A DNA stretch of 64,000 nucleotides from Rhodococcus zopfii NBRC 100606 = JCM 9919 (GTDB lineage: Bacteria; Actinomycetota; Actinomycetes; Mycobacteriales; Mycobacteriaceae), in assembly GCF_001895025.1 (NCBI RefSeq), contig NZ_BCXI01000003.1, positions 124,001-188,000 of the forward strand, read 5' to 3'. A program made the position numbers and the translations under genes. Every line of letters starts with the position of its first letter. The stretch's first letter is position 1. Shown piece after piece: positions 27,029 through 36,378 of the stretch. Under the pieces are notes generated by a model, which was not told the DNA's origin, made no database searches, and saw only the letters and a program-made list of their open reading frames with translations.

Positions 27029-28396
27029 GTGAACAACCCCGCAACCTCCGTCGGCGACCACATGCACCTGGCTGCGTTCATGAATGCCGGCCCGGGTGGA
27101 GTCGGTGGATGGCGGCATCCGCGGGCCGAGCCCGGCTGGTTCTCGATGTCCTACTACCAGAACATCGCACGGACGCTGGAAGCCGGCCGATTCGACCTGA
27201 TGTTCTTCGCGGACAGCCTGTCGGTCCCCCGAAGCCTGGGGGACAGCATCGCCGACAACGTCCGGTACGGCGTCGGTGTGCCGCGGCTCGACCCGATCCC
27301 GGTGATCAGCGTCATCGCGGCCGCGACCCGGCACCTCGGGCTGGCGGCCACCGCGTCGACCGGATTCCAGCAGCCGTTCAACACCGCCCGCACCTTCGCG
27401 AGTCTCGACCATCTCACCGAGGGGCGTGCGGCATGGAACGTGGTGACCAGCTTCCAGGACGCCGAGGCCCGCAACTTCGGTGAGGAGCGGCTGGCGCCGC
27501 GGGACGCGCGCTACGGCAAGGCCGAGGAGTTCCTCCAGGTGGCCGCGAAACTGTGGGACAGCTGGGCCGACGACGCACTGGTCGTCGACAAGGAGTCGGC
27601 CCAGTTCGCCCGCCCCGAATCGGTGGCGCCGATCGATCATCGCGGCGAGTACTTCGCGGTCCAGGGTCCGCTGCAGGTGCCGCGCGGTCCGCAGGGCTAT
27701 CCGGTGATCATCCAGGCGGGGTCATCTCCCGCCGGAAGGGATTTCGCGTCTCGCTGGGCGGACGTCATCTTCTGCAGCCACGAATCGCTCGAGTCCGCCA
27801 TCGCGTTCCGCCGGGACGTCCGCCGGCGTGCGGAAGAAGCCGGCCGCGACCCGAACCACATCAGAATTCTGCCCGCGGTCACCCCGATCATCGGCACGAC
27901 CGCCGGCAACGCGCACGCCCGGCGCCTCGAATTCGAGGATCTGGTGCCTGCCGAGGCCGGCCTGTCCCGGCTCGCGTACCACCTCGACGTCGACCTGTCG
28001 CAGTACGACCTGGACAAGCCGCTGCCGCCGCTGGACGTGCAGGGCGTCGACGGCCACTACCGGGAGGTGGTGGAGGTCGCCGAACGGGAAGGCTTCACCG
28101 TCCGGGAACTCGGCAAGTGGTACGGCGCCCGCACCGAAGGCAACCTGGTCGGTACCGTCGGCCAGATCGCAGACCGCATGGAGGAGTGGTTCACCCGCGG
28201 TGCAGCGGATGGTTTCACGGTCTGCCCCACCCACACTCCGGTGGCCTTCGAGGACTTCACCGGCGCGGTCGTCCCCGAACTGCAGCGGCGCGGGCTCTTC
28301 CGCACCGAGTACGAAGGATCGACGCTGCGCGAGAACCTGGGCGTGCCGAGGCCGGAGGCCGGGGAGTGGCGTCGTCGTGCACGCATCGCGTCGTGA
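27029..28396 (+). CDS. FMNH2-dependent monooxygenase, NtaA/SnaA/DszA family
   Basis: A two-component, luciferase-like (bacterial LLM class) oxygenase; relatives attack nitrilotriacetate, pristinamycin, EDTA or dibenzothiophene sulfone and need a separate flavin reductase. The GTG at 27029 follows AAAGGA and gives 455 residues, the usual length. Landmarks are DLMFFADSLSV, LEPIPV-like LDPIPVISVIAAAT, WNVVTSFQDAEARNFG, GYPVIIQAGSSPAGRDFA (flavin phosphate site) and the late GTVGQIADRMEEWF. No reductase gene is in the window. It overlaps the rhodanese gene by GTGA, which suggests a joint role in releasing or handling sulfur. Confidence 0.9.
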   Translation: MNNPATSVGDHMHLAAFMNAGPGGVGGWRHPRAEPGWFSMSYYQNIARTLEAGRFDLMFFADSLSVPRSLGDSIADNVRYGVGVPRLDPIPVISVIAAATRHLGLAATASTGFQQPFNTARTFASLDHLTEGRAAWNVVTSFQDAEARNFGEERLAPRDARYGKAEEFLQVAAKLWDSWADDALVVDKESAQFARPESVAPIDHRGEYFAVQGPLQVPRGPQGYPVIIQAGSSPAGRDFASRWADVIFCSHESLESAIAFRRDVRRRAEEAGRDPNHIRILPAVTPIIGTTAGNAHARRLEFEDLVPAEAGLSRLAYHLDVDLSQYDLDKPLPPLDVQGVDGHYREVVEVAEREGFTVRELGKWYGARTEGNLVGTVGQIADRMEEWFTRGAADGFTVCPTHTPVAFEDFTGAVVPELQRRGLFRTEYEGSTLRENLGVPRPEAGEWRRRARIAS

Positions 28397-29259
28397 CCGC
28401 ATCACCGTTGGTCGACGCGGCTCGGCTCCGTTCACATCTCGGCGCGCGCCGACTGGTCGTGCTGGATGCGACGGTCGACAGAACGACGGACGGTCGCTAC
28501 GTCAGCGGGCGTGCCGGTTTCGTCGATGACGGGCGCATTCCCGGATCCCGCCACGCGGATCTGATTGCGGACTTCTCGGATCCACAGGCGCCGTTCCCCT
28601 TCACCCGGCCGGACGCCGGCGCGTTCGAGGCCGCGGCGCGTGCGCTCGGAATAGGCGCGGACTCGACGGTGGTGGTCTACGACCGTCGCGGAGGAGCCTG
28701 GGCCGCACGCGTGTGGTGGCTGCTGCGGTCCTTCGGGCACGACGACGTCGGTGTGCTCGACGGCGGGCTGCGGGCCTGGGTCGACGCCGGCGGCGAGGTG
28801 GAGACCGGTGTGGTCGTCTCGCCGCGGGCAGGCGACTTCCGTGCCACGGTCCGGGACGGGTATTTCGCCGACACGGATGCGGTCCGGGCGGCGATGAACG
28901 GGGACGGTCCGGCCGGTCTGGTGTGTGCGCTGGGCCGCGACGTGTTCGAGGGGCGTGCCACGGTGGCCGGGCGCGCCGGGCACATTCCGGGCAGCGTGAA
29001 CGTGCCGTACCCGGATCTGCTCGATCCCACGGGCCACATCGACGCTCATCGCGTCCGGGCGGCGGTGGCCGAACTCGACCGATTGCCCGGGCGCGCCGCG
29101 GGTCGCACCGTGATCGGGTACTGCGGGGGCGGGATCAATGCCGCCGGGCTGGCTCTGGCACTGTCTGTGGTGGGCATCACCACTGTGGAGGTATACGACG
29201 GTTCGCTGTCGGAGTGGAACGCCGACCCCGGCAATCCGCTGGAGATCGTGGACGGGTGA
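28393..29259 (+). CDS. Sulfurtransferase, two rhodanese domains
   Basis: The 288-residue protein moves sulfane sulfur from donors such as thiosulfate or 3-mercaptopyruvate to cyanide or thiol acceptors. The inactive N-terminal rhodanese domain (about 1-140) carries VVVYDRRGGAWAARVWWLLRSFGHDDVGVLDGG. The catalytic C-terminal domain has AGHIPGSVNVPYPDLL and the active loop Cys-Gly-Gly-Gly-Ile-Asn-Ala; the CGGGINA form differs from the usual CRKGVT or CGSGVTA loops, so donor preference is uncertain. The GTG start lies in the monooxygenase stop. Typical length. Confidence 0.88.
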   Translation: MTASPLVDAARLRSHLGARRLVVLDATVDRTTDGRYVSGRAGFVDDGRIPGSRHADLIADFSDPQAPFPFTRPDAGAFEAAARALGIGADSTVVVYDRRGGAWAARVWWLLRSFGHDDVGVLDGGLRAWVDAGGEVETGVVVSPRAGDFRATVRDGYFADTDAVRAAMNGDGPAGLVCALGRDVFEGRATVAGRAGHIPGSVNVPYPDLLDPTGHIDAHRVRAAVAELDRLPGRAAGRTVIGYCGGGINAAGLALALSVVGITTVEVYDGSLSEWNADPGNPLEIVDG

Positions 29260-29298
29260 CGGTCGAAGCCCGCCGATTCAGCACGAGAGAGGACGAAC

Positions 29299-29973
29299 GT
29301 GGTACGCGCCAGCAAGAGTGAGCCGGATCCCTCCGAACTCCGGGACGATGCCGGCAGCGTCTACGAACGCCTGCGTTCGGATCTGGTCCACGGGGGATTC
29401 GAGCCCGGCGCGGCGCTGTCGGAAGCCGCGCTGACCGCCCGCTACGGGGTTTCGCGCACCCCGGTCCGCGAGGCACTTGCCCGGCTCGACCAGGATGCCC
29501 TGGTCGAGCGCGGGCCTCGCGGCTACCAAGTGCGCGTCGGCGGGCCGGCGGATGTCCTGGAGATCTACGAGGCCCGGATCGCGCTCGAAGGCGTCGCCGC
29601 TGCCGATGCCGCGGAACGTCGCACCGAACTCGAACTCGCGCGGCTGCGCAAGATCCACGAGCAGATGTGCACCTCGACGGAGACCCGGGTGATCCTCGAG
29701 ATGAACACGCGCTTCCATCGCGAACTGTGGGCGGCGGCGCACAACCACACCATTTCCACACTGCTGCAACGCTTGTCCGCACAGCTGCGGCTGTTCGATC
29801 GCGGTACCCGCGGGATCGAGGACCTGGAGTGCACCAAGGCCGAGCACGAGCGGATCCTCGAGGCGATCACCGTCCGCGACAGCGTGCTCGCCCGCACCGA
29901 GGTGACCGCGCACCTGTCGCGGACCCGGGAGGAACGCATCAACCACTTCGCGCAGTCCGGTCTGGACCTGTAA
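29299..29973 (+). CDS. GntR-family regulator with FCD domain
   Basis: A 224-residue repressor/activator from a GTG at 29299. The winged helix covers about 20-85 (VYERLRSDLVHGGFEPGAALSEAALTARYGVSRTPVREALARLDQDALVER) and the FCD ligand domain follows with metal-ligand positions NTRFHREL and AEHERILEAI. As the last gene of the thiM-ABC-monooxygenase-rhodanese cluster, it probably senses the substrate or a breakdown product. Possible operators are TGTATACA at 23474 and TTGTACAA at 27011. Confidence 0.9.
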   Translation: MVRASKSEPDPSELRDDAGSVYERLRSDLVHGGFEPGAALSEAALTARYGVSRTPVREALARLDQDALVERGPRGYQVRVGGPADVLEIYEARIALEGVAAADAAERRTELELARLRKIHEQMCTSTETRVILEMNTRFHRELWAAAHNHTISTLLQRLSAQLRLFDRGTRGIEDLECTKAEHERILEAITVRDSVLARTEVTAHLSRTREERINHFAQSGLDL

Positions 29974-29997
29974 CGCCGGGCCCGACTGCGCGGTGCG

Positions 29998-30777
29998 CTA
30001 ACCGGTGCCGAGCAGACGCCGACGCAGCCGCGCCACCGTCGAGGTGTCGAGGCCGGCGGCGTACAGCGGCGCCAACGGGCTGTCGTAACGCGCGTCCAGC
30101 AATTGCAGCATGGTGGCCATGCTGTCCGGCACGGCGCCCATCAATGCGTTGGTGGCGGAGGTGCCGTGGTCGCTCTCGTCGGCCGCGTCGCCGCCGAGGA
30201 TACGACGCATCCGGTCGCCCACGGCGCCGAGATTCGACTCGGTCACCGCGTAGTCGCGGATGATGTCGGCCGCCGGCGCGCCGACCGTCGACAGCAGGAG
30301 CGACGCCAGGATTCCGGTGCGGTCCTTACCGGCCGAGCAGTGGAACGCCGTCGCTCCGTCACTCATTGCAATGATGTTGAGGCACAAGGCCAGCCGCGGC
30401 GCCGCGCTCTCGATCACCTCGACGTACCAGGCGCCGACCTGCTCCGGTGTCATGGGACCGAACCGCCGTGCCAGATGCGCCGGCGACGCAGCCGTGTCGA
30501 GCAGCGGTACATGGTGATAGGTCAGATCGAAGGCAGAGAGGGGACCTCGGCCCGTCTGTGACACTTCGGCATACGAACGCAGATCGATCACCGAGCGCAA
30601 GCCTTGCCCGAGCAGCTTCTCGGCGAAGGCCGGGCTCATGGAGGACAAATCGTCGCTGCGCAGCGCCACACCGGTGCGGACGGTGCCGCCGGGGACGTCG
30701 ATTCCGCCGAGATCGCGAAGATTCGCGGGATCCACGGAGGTGTCGAATCGGGCAGGGTCGGTAAGAATTTCGGTCAT
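29998..30777 (-). CDS. Protein-tyrosine/serine phosphatase, MptpB-like
   Basis: The 259-residue phosphatase carries the P-loop HCSAGKDRTG (catalytic Cys near residue 152) followed by ASLLLSTVG. The K in the loop (KDR) is typical of MptpB-like, lipid-capable dual phosphatases. The start has NLRDLGGI and RSDDLSSM, and a conserved late helix ends in LRRRLLG. The ATG at 30777 is the better start; upstream frame is spurious. It is the last gene of a leftward unit: it begins 13 bases after the response regulator. It may act as the downstream switch of that signalling module. The substrate is unknown. Confidence 0.88.
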   Translation of the reverse strand: MTEILTDPARFDTSVDPANLRDLGGIDVPGGTVRTGVALRSDDLSSMSPAFAEKLLGQGLRSVIDLRSYAEVSQTGRGPLSAFDLTYHHVPLLDTAASPAHLARRFGPMTPEQVGAWYVEVIESAAPRLALCLNIIAMSDGATAFHCSAGKDRTGILASLLLSTVGAPAADIIRDYAVTESNLGAVGDRMRRILGGDAADESDHGTSATNALMGAVPDSMATMLQLLDARYDSPLAPLYAAGLDTSTVARLRRRLLGTG

Positions 30778-30790
30778 GATGCCTTGTCCG

Positions 30791-31231
30791 TCAGTGTCCG
30801 GGCAGCCGCACGACCTGGACGAAGAAGTTGTCGATCTGCCGCACCGCCGTGATGAACTGGTCCAGATCGACCGGCTTCGTGACGTAGGCATTGGCGTGGA
30901 GTTTATAACTCCTCACGATGTCTTCCTCGGCAGCCGAAGTGGTGAGGATGACGACCGGGATGTCCGCGAGGTCCGGGTCGGACTTGATCTTCTCGAGGAC
31001 CTGCCTGCCGTCGTACTTGGGCAGGTTCAGGTCCAGCAGGATCAGGTCGGGCCGGACAGCGTCTGCGAATTCGCCTCTCCGGTACAGGAACTCGAGTGCC
31101 TGCTCCCCGTCGCGCACCACATGCAGGGTGTTTCCGACCTTGTTGAATTCGAAGGCCTCCTGGGTCATCAGGATGTCTCCGGGATCGTCCTCGACGAGCA
31201 GGACGTCGATGGGGTGGCCTACAGGGCTCAT
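30791..31231 (-). CDS. Single-domain response regulator (Rcp1-like)
   Basis: A 146-residue receiver domain with no output domain: the acidic pocket is VEDDPGD, the phospho-acceptor Asp is in [13 protein letters not shown], the Thr is in [10 protein letters not shown] and the Lys in VTKPVD. The long loop after the first helix and [13 protein letters not shown] fit the Rcp1/CheY-like group that partners phytochrome-type and CHASE3 kinases. Its ATG overlaps the kinase stop by ATGA, and a GGAGGAA site precedes it. It should take phosphate from the upstream kinase and pass information by protein contact. Confidence 0.92.
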   Translation of the reverse strand: MSPVGHPIDVLLVEDDPGDILMTQEAFEFNKVGNTLHVVRDGEQALEFLYRRGEFADAVRPDLILLDLNLPKYDGRQVLEKIKSDPDLADIPVVILTTSAAEEDIVRSYKLHANAYVTKPVDLDQFITAVRQIDNFFVQVVRLPGH

Positions 31232-32859
31232 GGGTTCGTTCCTCCGGGGAGATCGGCTGCGGGGGTGGACTGCTGCAGGGGATCGGTGGCGGGTGGGTCC
31301 TCCGCGACCGGCTCGGCGATCGGCAGGGTGAAACAGAAGCGGGCACCGGTGCGGGAGTCCGGGTCGAGCCGGATGTCGCCGCCGTGGTACTCGACGATCT
31401 TCTTGCACAGAGCGAGTCCGATCCCGGTACCCGAGTACTCCTCGCGGGCGTGAAGTCGCTGGAAGATGACGAAGATCTTCTCGGCGAACTCCTCCGGAAC
31501 ACCGATCCCGTTGTCCTGCACACATATCCGCCACATGCCGTCGTCCTGTTCCGCGGTGATGGCAACCCGCGGTTCGGTGTCGGGGCGGCTGAACTTGAGC
31601 GCATTGCCAACGAGGTTCTGCCAGAGCATCGACAGCAGCGTCGGATCCCCGTTGACCTCCGGCAGCCGCTCGGGCCGATCGATCCGGGCGCCCGTGTCCT
31701 CGACGACGGCGGCGAGGTTCGACAGGGCCTTGTCGAGCGGGCGGTCCAGGGGCAATCTCTCGAAACCGTCACCGACCCGGCCGACCCGGGAGAAGGCCAG
31801 CAGATCGCTGATCAGCGCCTGCATCCGGCGCGCGCCGTCGACGGCGAAATCGATGTACTGGCGGCCGCGATCGTCGAGTTCGTCGCCGTAGCGTTTCTCG
31901 AGCAACTGGCAGAACGAGGCCACCTTGCGCAGCGGCTCCTGCAGATCGTGGGACGCGACGTAGGCGAACTGCTCGAGGTCGGCGTTGGACCTCCGCAACT
32001 CCTCCGCCGTCGCATCGAGTTGGTCGGTCCGGTCCTCGAGCTGCCGTTGCCGATCGCGGACGACGTCCAGCTCGGCGACGATGCGGCGGCGCATCCCCTC
32101 GATGTCGGTGGCGAGGGAACGGATGTCGGCGGGCCCGCGGCCGGCGTCGACCCGATGCGCGAATTCGCCCTGCGCAACCCGTCGTGAGGACGCGGCCAGC
32201 CGTGCCAGCGGCTCGGTGACCGCAAAACGCACGAGTACAGCGAAGATGCCTGCCGCGATCACCAGTACGAGAGCCAGGGCCGTGTACACGACGTTGCGGA
32301 TCGAACGCATGTGATCGATCTGCGACCGTGCGTCGTCCACCGCCTCGGTCAGGTGCAGGTTCTGCTGATCGAAACCCGCGCGGACCCCGTCGAACAGGTC
32401 CGTGCCGCGGTCGTAGAACGCCGGATCGGGTGCCGGGCCGGCGAGCAACGGGTCCGCGAAGCCGACGCGCCAGGCCTGCGCCGCCCGGTCGAGGGCGTCG
32501 AGGTCGGCGAGCAGGTCCGGCCGGTCCGCGAGCAGTTCCCGGAGCCGGTCCTCGGACCGCTGCTGGATCTGCAGACCGTCCCGGAAGGGGGCGAGGAACG
32601 ACGCTTCCCCGGTGAGCGCGTATCCGAGCACGGCGGTTTCCTGGTTGACCAGCCCGGACTGCAGTTCCTGGGCAGCCGAGCGGGCCGGCATGAGACGGTC
32701 CGTCAGGTCGTCGGTGACGCGAGAGTTCGCGCCGAGCGTCATGGCGCCCGCGGCGGCGCCGGTGATGACGAGCAGCGTCATGATCGCCAGGATCAGGTTG
32801 AACCACGCCTGGACGGTCAGTCTGGTGCCCGCGGGGATCCGGGGATCCGGGGTCGTCAC
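31228..32859 (-). CDS. Membrane sensor histidine kinase (CHASE3-HAMP-HisKA-HATPase)
   Basis: A 543-residue kinase starting at the GTG that overlaps the PP2C-type gene. TM1 (about 15-38), an extracytoplasmic four-helix CHASE3-like domain with [25 protein letters not shown]2 (about 185-205), HAMP, coiled coil, then HisKA with [18 protein letters not shown] (His near residue 306) and HATPase boxes [46 protein letters not shown]. The SHDLQEPLR form is that of kinases whose partner is a single-domain regulator, as follows here. The signal is unknown. Confidence 0.93.
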   Translation of the reverse strand: MTTPDPRIPAGTRLTVQAWFNLILAIMTLLVITGAAAGAMTLGANSRVTDDLTDRLMPARSAAQELQSGLVNQETAVLGYALTGEASFLAPFRDGLQIQQRSEDRLRELLADRPDLLADLDALDRAAQAWRVGFADPLLAGPAPDPAFYDRGTDLFDGVRAGFDQQNLHLTEAVDDARSQIDHMRSIRNVVYTALALVLVIAAGIFAVLVRFAVTEPLARLAASSRRVAQGEFAHRVDAGRGPADIRSLATDIEGMRRRIVAELDVVRDRQRQLEDRTDQLDATAEELRRSNADLEQFAYVASHDLQEPLRKVASFCQLLEKRYGDELDDRGRQYIDFAVDGARRMQALISDLLAFSRVGRVGDGFERLPLDRPLDKALSNLAAVVEDTGARIDRPERLPEVNGDPTLLSMLWQNLVGNALKFSRPDTEPRVAITAEQDDGMWRICVQDNGIGVPEEFAEKIFVIFQRLHAREEYSGTGIGLALCKKIVEYHGGDIRLDPDSRTGARFCFTLPIAEPVAEDPPATDPLQQSTPAADLPGGTNP

Positions 32860-34133
32860 GAGCGGCCGTTCTCGTCGGCCCACTGCACGTGCAGGACCGC
32901 GACATCGTCGCTCAACCCGCCGTGCGGTGCCGCGAGCGACTCCACATGGGTGATGAGGGAATCGACGAATTTCTCTCCGCTACAGGCACTGCCGAGGGAG
33001 CGGGCATATGCGAGCAGGCCGTCCTCGCCCAGCCGGTCCAGTTCGTCGACCCGTGCCTCGAACAGACCGTCGGTGAACAGCACGAGTGCGGTCCGTTCCT
33101 CGACCGCGAGGGTGGTCTTCTGCCACGTGCCGCTCTGTTTGCGCAGGCCGAGCGCCGGACCACCGGGCACCTCGAGCCACCGGATGTCGCTCGGTGTGCG
33201 GAGCAGTATCCCCGGATGCCCGGCGCGTACGACCTCGATCGAGCGGTGGTCGGCGGACAGGACCACGCTGGTCACGGTGGCGAAGATGTGGGACCGGGGA
33301 CGTTCGGCGACGAGCAGCTGTTCCAGCGTGCTCATCGCCGTCTCCGCGTCGACGCCCCCGAGAACCATGGTGCGCCAGGCAATTCTCAATCCGACGCCGA
33401 GTGCCGCCTCGTCGGCGCCGTGCCCGCAGACATCGCCGATCAGCACGTGGACGCTGCCGTCGCCGGATTCGACGACATCGTAGAAGTCGCCGCCCAGCAG
33501 ACCCCCGGCCCGGCCGGTCCGGTATCGGGTCACCACATCGATGCTGTCGCTGCGCAGCAACGGAACCGGAAGCAGACCGCGTTCGAGGCGGGCGTTCTCG
33601 CGGGAGCGCTGTTCGCTCGCCTGCAGCGCGGCGGCCGCGTGTTCGGCTCGTTTGCGTTCGATCGCATAGCGCACCGACCGGGTGAGCAGTTCCGCGTCGA
33701 CCACGCCCTTGACCAGGTAGTCCTGGGCGCCCTCCGCCACCGCGGTGAGCCCGGCCTGTTCCTCGGCCAGGCCCGTCATCACGATCACCGGCACACCGGA
33801 CGCGTACCTCTGCACGGCCCCGAGTGCGTCGAGGCCGTGGGCGTCGGGAAGGTTCAGATCCAGCACGATGCAATCGGGCCGGATTTCACCGAGCCGGGTG
33901 CGGGCCTCGTCGAGTGAACGCGCCCAGACGATTCCGAAGTCGATCACCGCGTCCGAGGCCATCTCCTCGACGAGGAGAGCGTCGCCGGGATCGTCCTCGA
34001 TCAGGAGCAGGGACACCACGGCTGCTTCGGACCGGTCGAAGCCACCCTCGGTGTCGAGCACATGTCCTCCTGCGGTCGTCGCGTGACGGTCGCCGGGCCC
34101 TTCCGGACCCGGCGAACGCGTATTCACCTTCAC
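32856..34133 (-). CDS. Response regulator fused to a PP2C-type (SpoIIE/RsbU) phosphatase
   Basis: The 425-residue protein has a receiver domain (about 40-160; pocket IEDDPGD, phospho-Asp in CIVLDLNLPDAHG, Lys in LVKGV), a short coiled coil, and an RsbU-like phosphatase (about 195-420; RTGRAGGLLGGDFYDVV, LIGDVCGHGADEAAL, FTDGLFEAR, DDVAVL). RsbU-type phosphatases dephosphorylate STAS antagonists and so turn on SigB/SigF-like sigma factors. The GTG at 34133 overlaps the MMPL stop (GTGA); an internal GTG near residue 40 is an alternative. It may act on the RsbV-like proteins about 11-15 kb away. Confidence 0.93.
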   Translation of the reverse strand: MKVNTRSPGPEGPGDRHATTAGGHVLDTEGGFDRSEAAVVSLLLIEDDPGDALLVEEMASDAVIDFGIVWARSLDEARTRLGEIRPDCIVLDLNLPDAHGLDALGAVQRYASGVPVIVMTGLAEEQAGLTAVAEGAQDYLVKGVVDAELLTRSVRYAIERKRAEHAAAALQASEQRSRENARLERGLLPVPLLRSDSIDVVTRYRTGRAGGLLGGDFYDVVESGDGSVHVLIGDVCGHGADEAALGVGLRIAWRTMVLGGVDAETAMSTLEQLLVAERPRSHIFATVTSVVLSADHRSIEVVRAGHPGILLRTPSDIRWLEVPGGPALGLRKQSGTWQKTTLAVEERTALVLFTDGLFEARVDELDRLGEDGLLAYARSLGSACSGEKFVDSLITHVESLAAPHGGLSDDVAVLHVQWADENGRS

Positions 34134-36250
34134 GAATCTAACGGTTTGGTGACCGGTTCGTGATCGGGTGCGGCTTCGCCGGAGTCCGCTCCGTCACGCG
34201 ACGCGAGCTTGCTGGGCCACCAGATCCGCTTGCCGATGTCGATGGTCAACGCCGGTACCAGCAGCGATCGCACGAGCAACGCATCGAGGAGGACACCGAA
34301 CGCGACGATGAAGGCGAGCTGCCCGAGGAACAGCAGCGGAATGACCGCGAGCGCCGAGAACGTGGCGGCCAGGACGACGCCCGCCGACGTGATGACGCCG
34401 CCGGTCACCGTCAGCGCGCGCAGGGTGCCCTCCCGGGTACCGACCCGCGCGCTCTCCTCGCGGACGCGGGTCATGAGGAAGATGTTGTAGTCGATGCCGA
34501 GTGCCACCAGGAACACGAACCCGAACAGCGGCACCACCGGGTCCGCGCCCGGGAAGCCGAACACGTGGTTGAACAGCAGCGACGCCACCCCGAGGGTTGC
34601 CGCGTACGAGACGATCACGGTGAGCATCAGCAGGACCGGTGCGACGATCGCCCGCAGCAGCAGGATCAGGATCAGCAGCACCACCGCGGTGACCACCGGA
34701 ATGATGACGGTGCGGTCGCGGGTCGCGGTGTTCTTCGTGTCCAGATCGACCGCGGTGGGACCGCCGACGAGGGCCTCGGCCTCCGGAACCGCGTGCACGG
34801 AGTCGCGGATGCGTTCGACGGTGCGTTCGGCCTCGAGCGAATCGGCGGGGTCGGAGAGAGTGGCCTGCACCGCGATCCGGCCGTCGACGACGGTCGGGGC
34901 ACCGTCGGGACCGGTCACCGGCGTGACGGTGGTGACACCCTCGACGCGAGCGGCCGAGGTGACCGCGGCGAGTGCGCCCTCACGGGCGACGACGACCGTG
35001 GGCGAACCGGTGCCGGCATCGAAGTGCTTGCCGAGGATCTGCTGACCGGACGACGAATCCGTCTGGAGCAGGAAGACATCCGACGATGCGACGCCGCCGG
35101 CCTTGAACTGCGGCAGCAGCAGCGCGAACCCGACGAGGACGATGCTGCACACCATCCAGATCGGACGGGGATTGGCACCGACCTTCCGCGCGATCGAACT
35201 CCAGAACCGGTGCGCCGACGCGAGATCCCCGCGGTCGGCATCGGGATCGGCCTGCGGGCGGGTCGGCCAGAACGCGGAACGGCCGAGCAGCACCAGCGCG
35301 GCCGGCAGGAACGTCATCGACGCGACGAACGAGGCGGCGATGCCGATCGCGGCAACCGGTCCGAGACCGCGGTTCGAGTTCAGGTCCGACAACAGCAGGC
35401 ACAGCACACCCGCGATCACCGTCGCGGCGGAGGCGGCGATCGGCTCGAGCGTCGAACGCCACGCGGTGCGCATCGCCTCGTACTTGTCCTCCACCGCACG
35501 TAGTTCCTCGCGGTATCGCGCCACGAGCAGCAGGGCGTAGTCGGTGGCGGCACCGAACACGAGGATGAACAGGATGCCCTGGCTCTGCCCGTTGAGGGCG
35601 ATCGCGCCGGCGTCGGCGAGCAGATACACCGCGAGGCTGGCAAGCGCCAGCGCGAACACCGCCGAGATGATCACGACGAACGGCAGGATCGGGCTGCGGT
35701 ACACCGCGAACAGGATCAGCAGGACCACGCCCCCCGCGACGAGCAACAGCAATCCGTCGATTCCGGCGAACGCGGCGGACAGATCGGCGATCTGCCCGGC
35801 CGGGCCGGTGACGTGCACGGTCAGCCCGTCCGGCGGGGACGCCAACCGGTCACGCAGCTCCTCGACCGTCTCGCCGACCTCGCTGTTGCTGTCGATCGGC
35901 ACGATCAGCTGGGCGGCCTGCCCGTCCTGGGACGGAATCGGCGGCGGACCGACCGATTCGGCGGCGAGGAACGCCAGGTCGTCGGGGGTGATCCCGGATT
36001 CACGTTCGGCGACGACGATGGCAGGCACAGCGTTCGTGTCGGTGAACTCCGCGTACAACTGGTCCGCGCGGGTGGATTCGGCCGAGGCGGGCAGGAACGC
36101 GCTGTTGCCGTTCTGCGCGACCTCGCTGAGTTTCCCGGCGAACGGGCCGCCGCCCCCGGCGATCGCGAGCCACACGAGCAGCAGCAGAGCGGGCAGCAGC
36201 CAGCGCAAACGCCGCGTCGGACGTTTCGGTGGTGTCGTCGTGGTGGTCAA
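34130..36250 (-). CDS. MMPL-family RND transporter (YdfJ-like)
   Basis: A 706-residue membrane exporter. The TTG at 36250 behind a perfect AGGAGG is the start; the longer frame upstream is spurious. Two repeats each consist of a leading helix, an extracytoplasmic loop (about 45-150 and 350-470) and five helices. The MMPL signature appears in helices such as GAATDYALLLVARYREEL and its mirror ALGIDYNIFLMTRVREES, the acidic/tyrosine residues of proton relay. At about 700 residues it is the short class, not the 950-residue MmpL lipid exporters. Cargo unknown. Its stop overlaps the PP2C regulator gene, tying transport to the signalling genes. Confidence 0.9.
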   Translation of the reverse strand: MTTTTTPPKRPTRRLRWLLPALLLLVWLAIAGGGGPFAGKLSEVAQNGNSAFLPASAESTRADQLYAEFTDTNAVPAIVVAERESGITPDDLAFLAAESVGPPPIPSQDGQAAQLIVPIDSNSEVGETVEELRDRLASPPDGLTVHVTGPAGQIADLSAAFAGIDGLLLLVAGGVVLLILFAVYRSPILPFVVIISAVFALALASLAVYLLADAGAIALNGQSQGILFILVFGAATDYALLLVARYREELRAVEDKYEAMRTAWRSTLEPIAASAATVIAGVLCLLLSDLNSNRGLGPVAAIGIAASFVASMTFLPAALVLLGRSAFWPTRPQADPDADRGDLASAHRFWSSIARKVGANPRPIWMVCSIVLVGFALLLPQFKAGGVASSDVFLLQTDSSSGQQILGKHFDAGTGSPTVVVAREGALAAVTSAARVEGVTTVTPVTGPDGAPTVVDGRIAVQATLSDPADSLEAERTVERIRDSVHAVPEAEALVGGPTAVDLDTKNTATRDRTVIIPVVTAVVLLILILLLRAIVAPVLLMLTVIVSYAATLGVASLLFNHVFGFPGADPVVPLFGFVFLVALGIDYNIFLMTRVREESARVGTREGTLRALTVTGGVITSAGVVLAATFSALAVIPLLFLGQLAFIVAFGVLLDALLVRSLLVPALTIDIGKRIWWPSKLASRDGADSGEAAPDHEPVTKPLDS

Positions 36251-36378
36251 GCGCTTCCTCCTGAGGTCGGTGGCCCTTCGCCGTGGTTCTATCCTGCCGC
36301 GCTCGCGTGGCCGCCGGTTATTCGGAGCAGACCCGGATTCGGACGGGTGCTGCCCCCGTGCCGGGGTTAGGGTGTGGC

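Noticed and set aside
34160-35503. Long forward frame opposite the MMPL gene
   Set aside because: Charged, low-complexity product with no domain; the reverse frame is a clear MMPL transporter.
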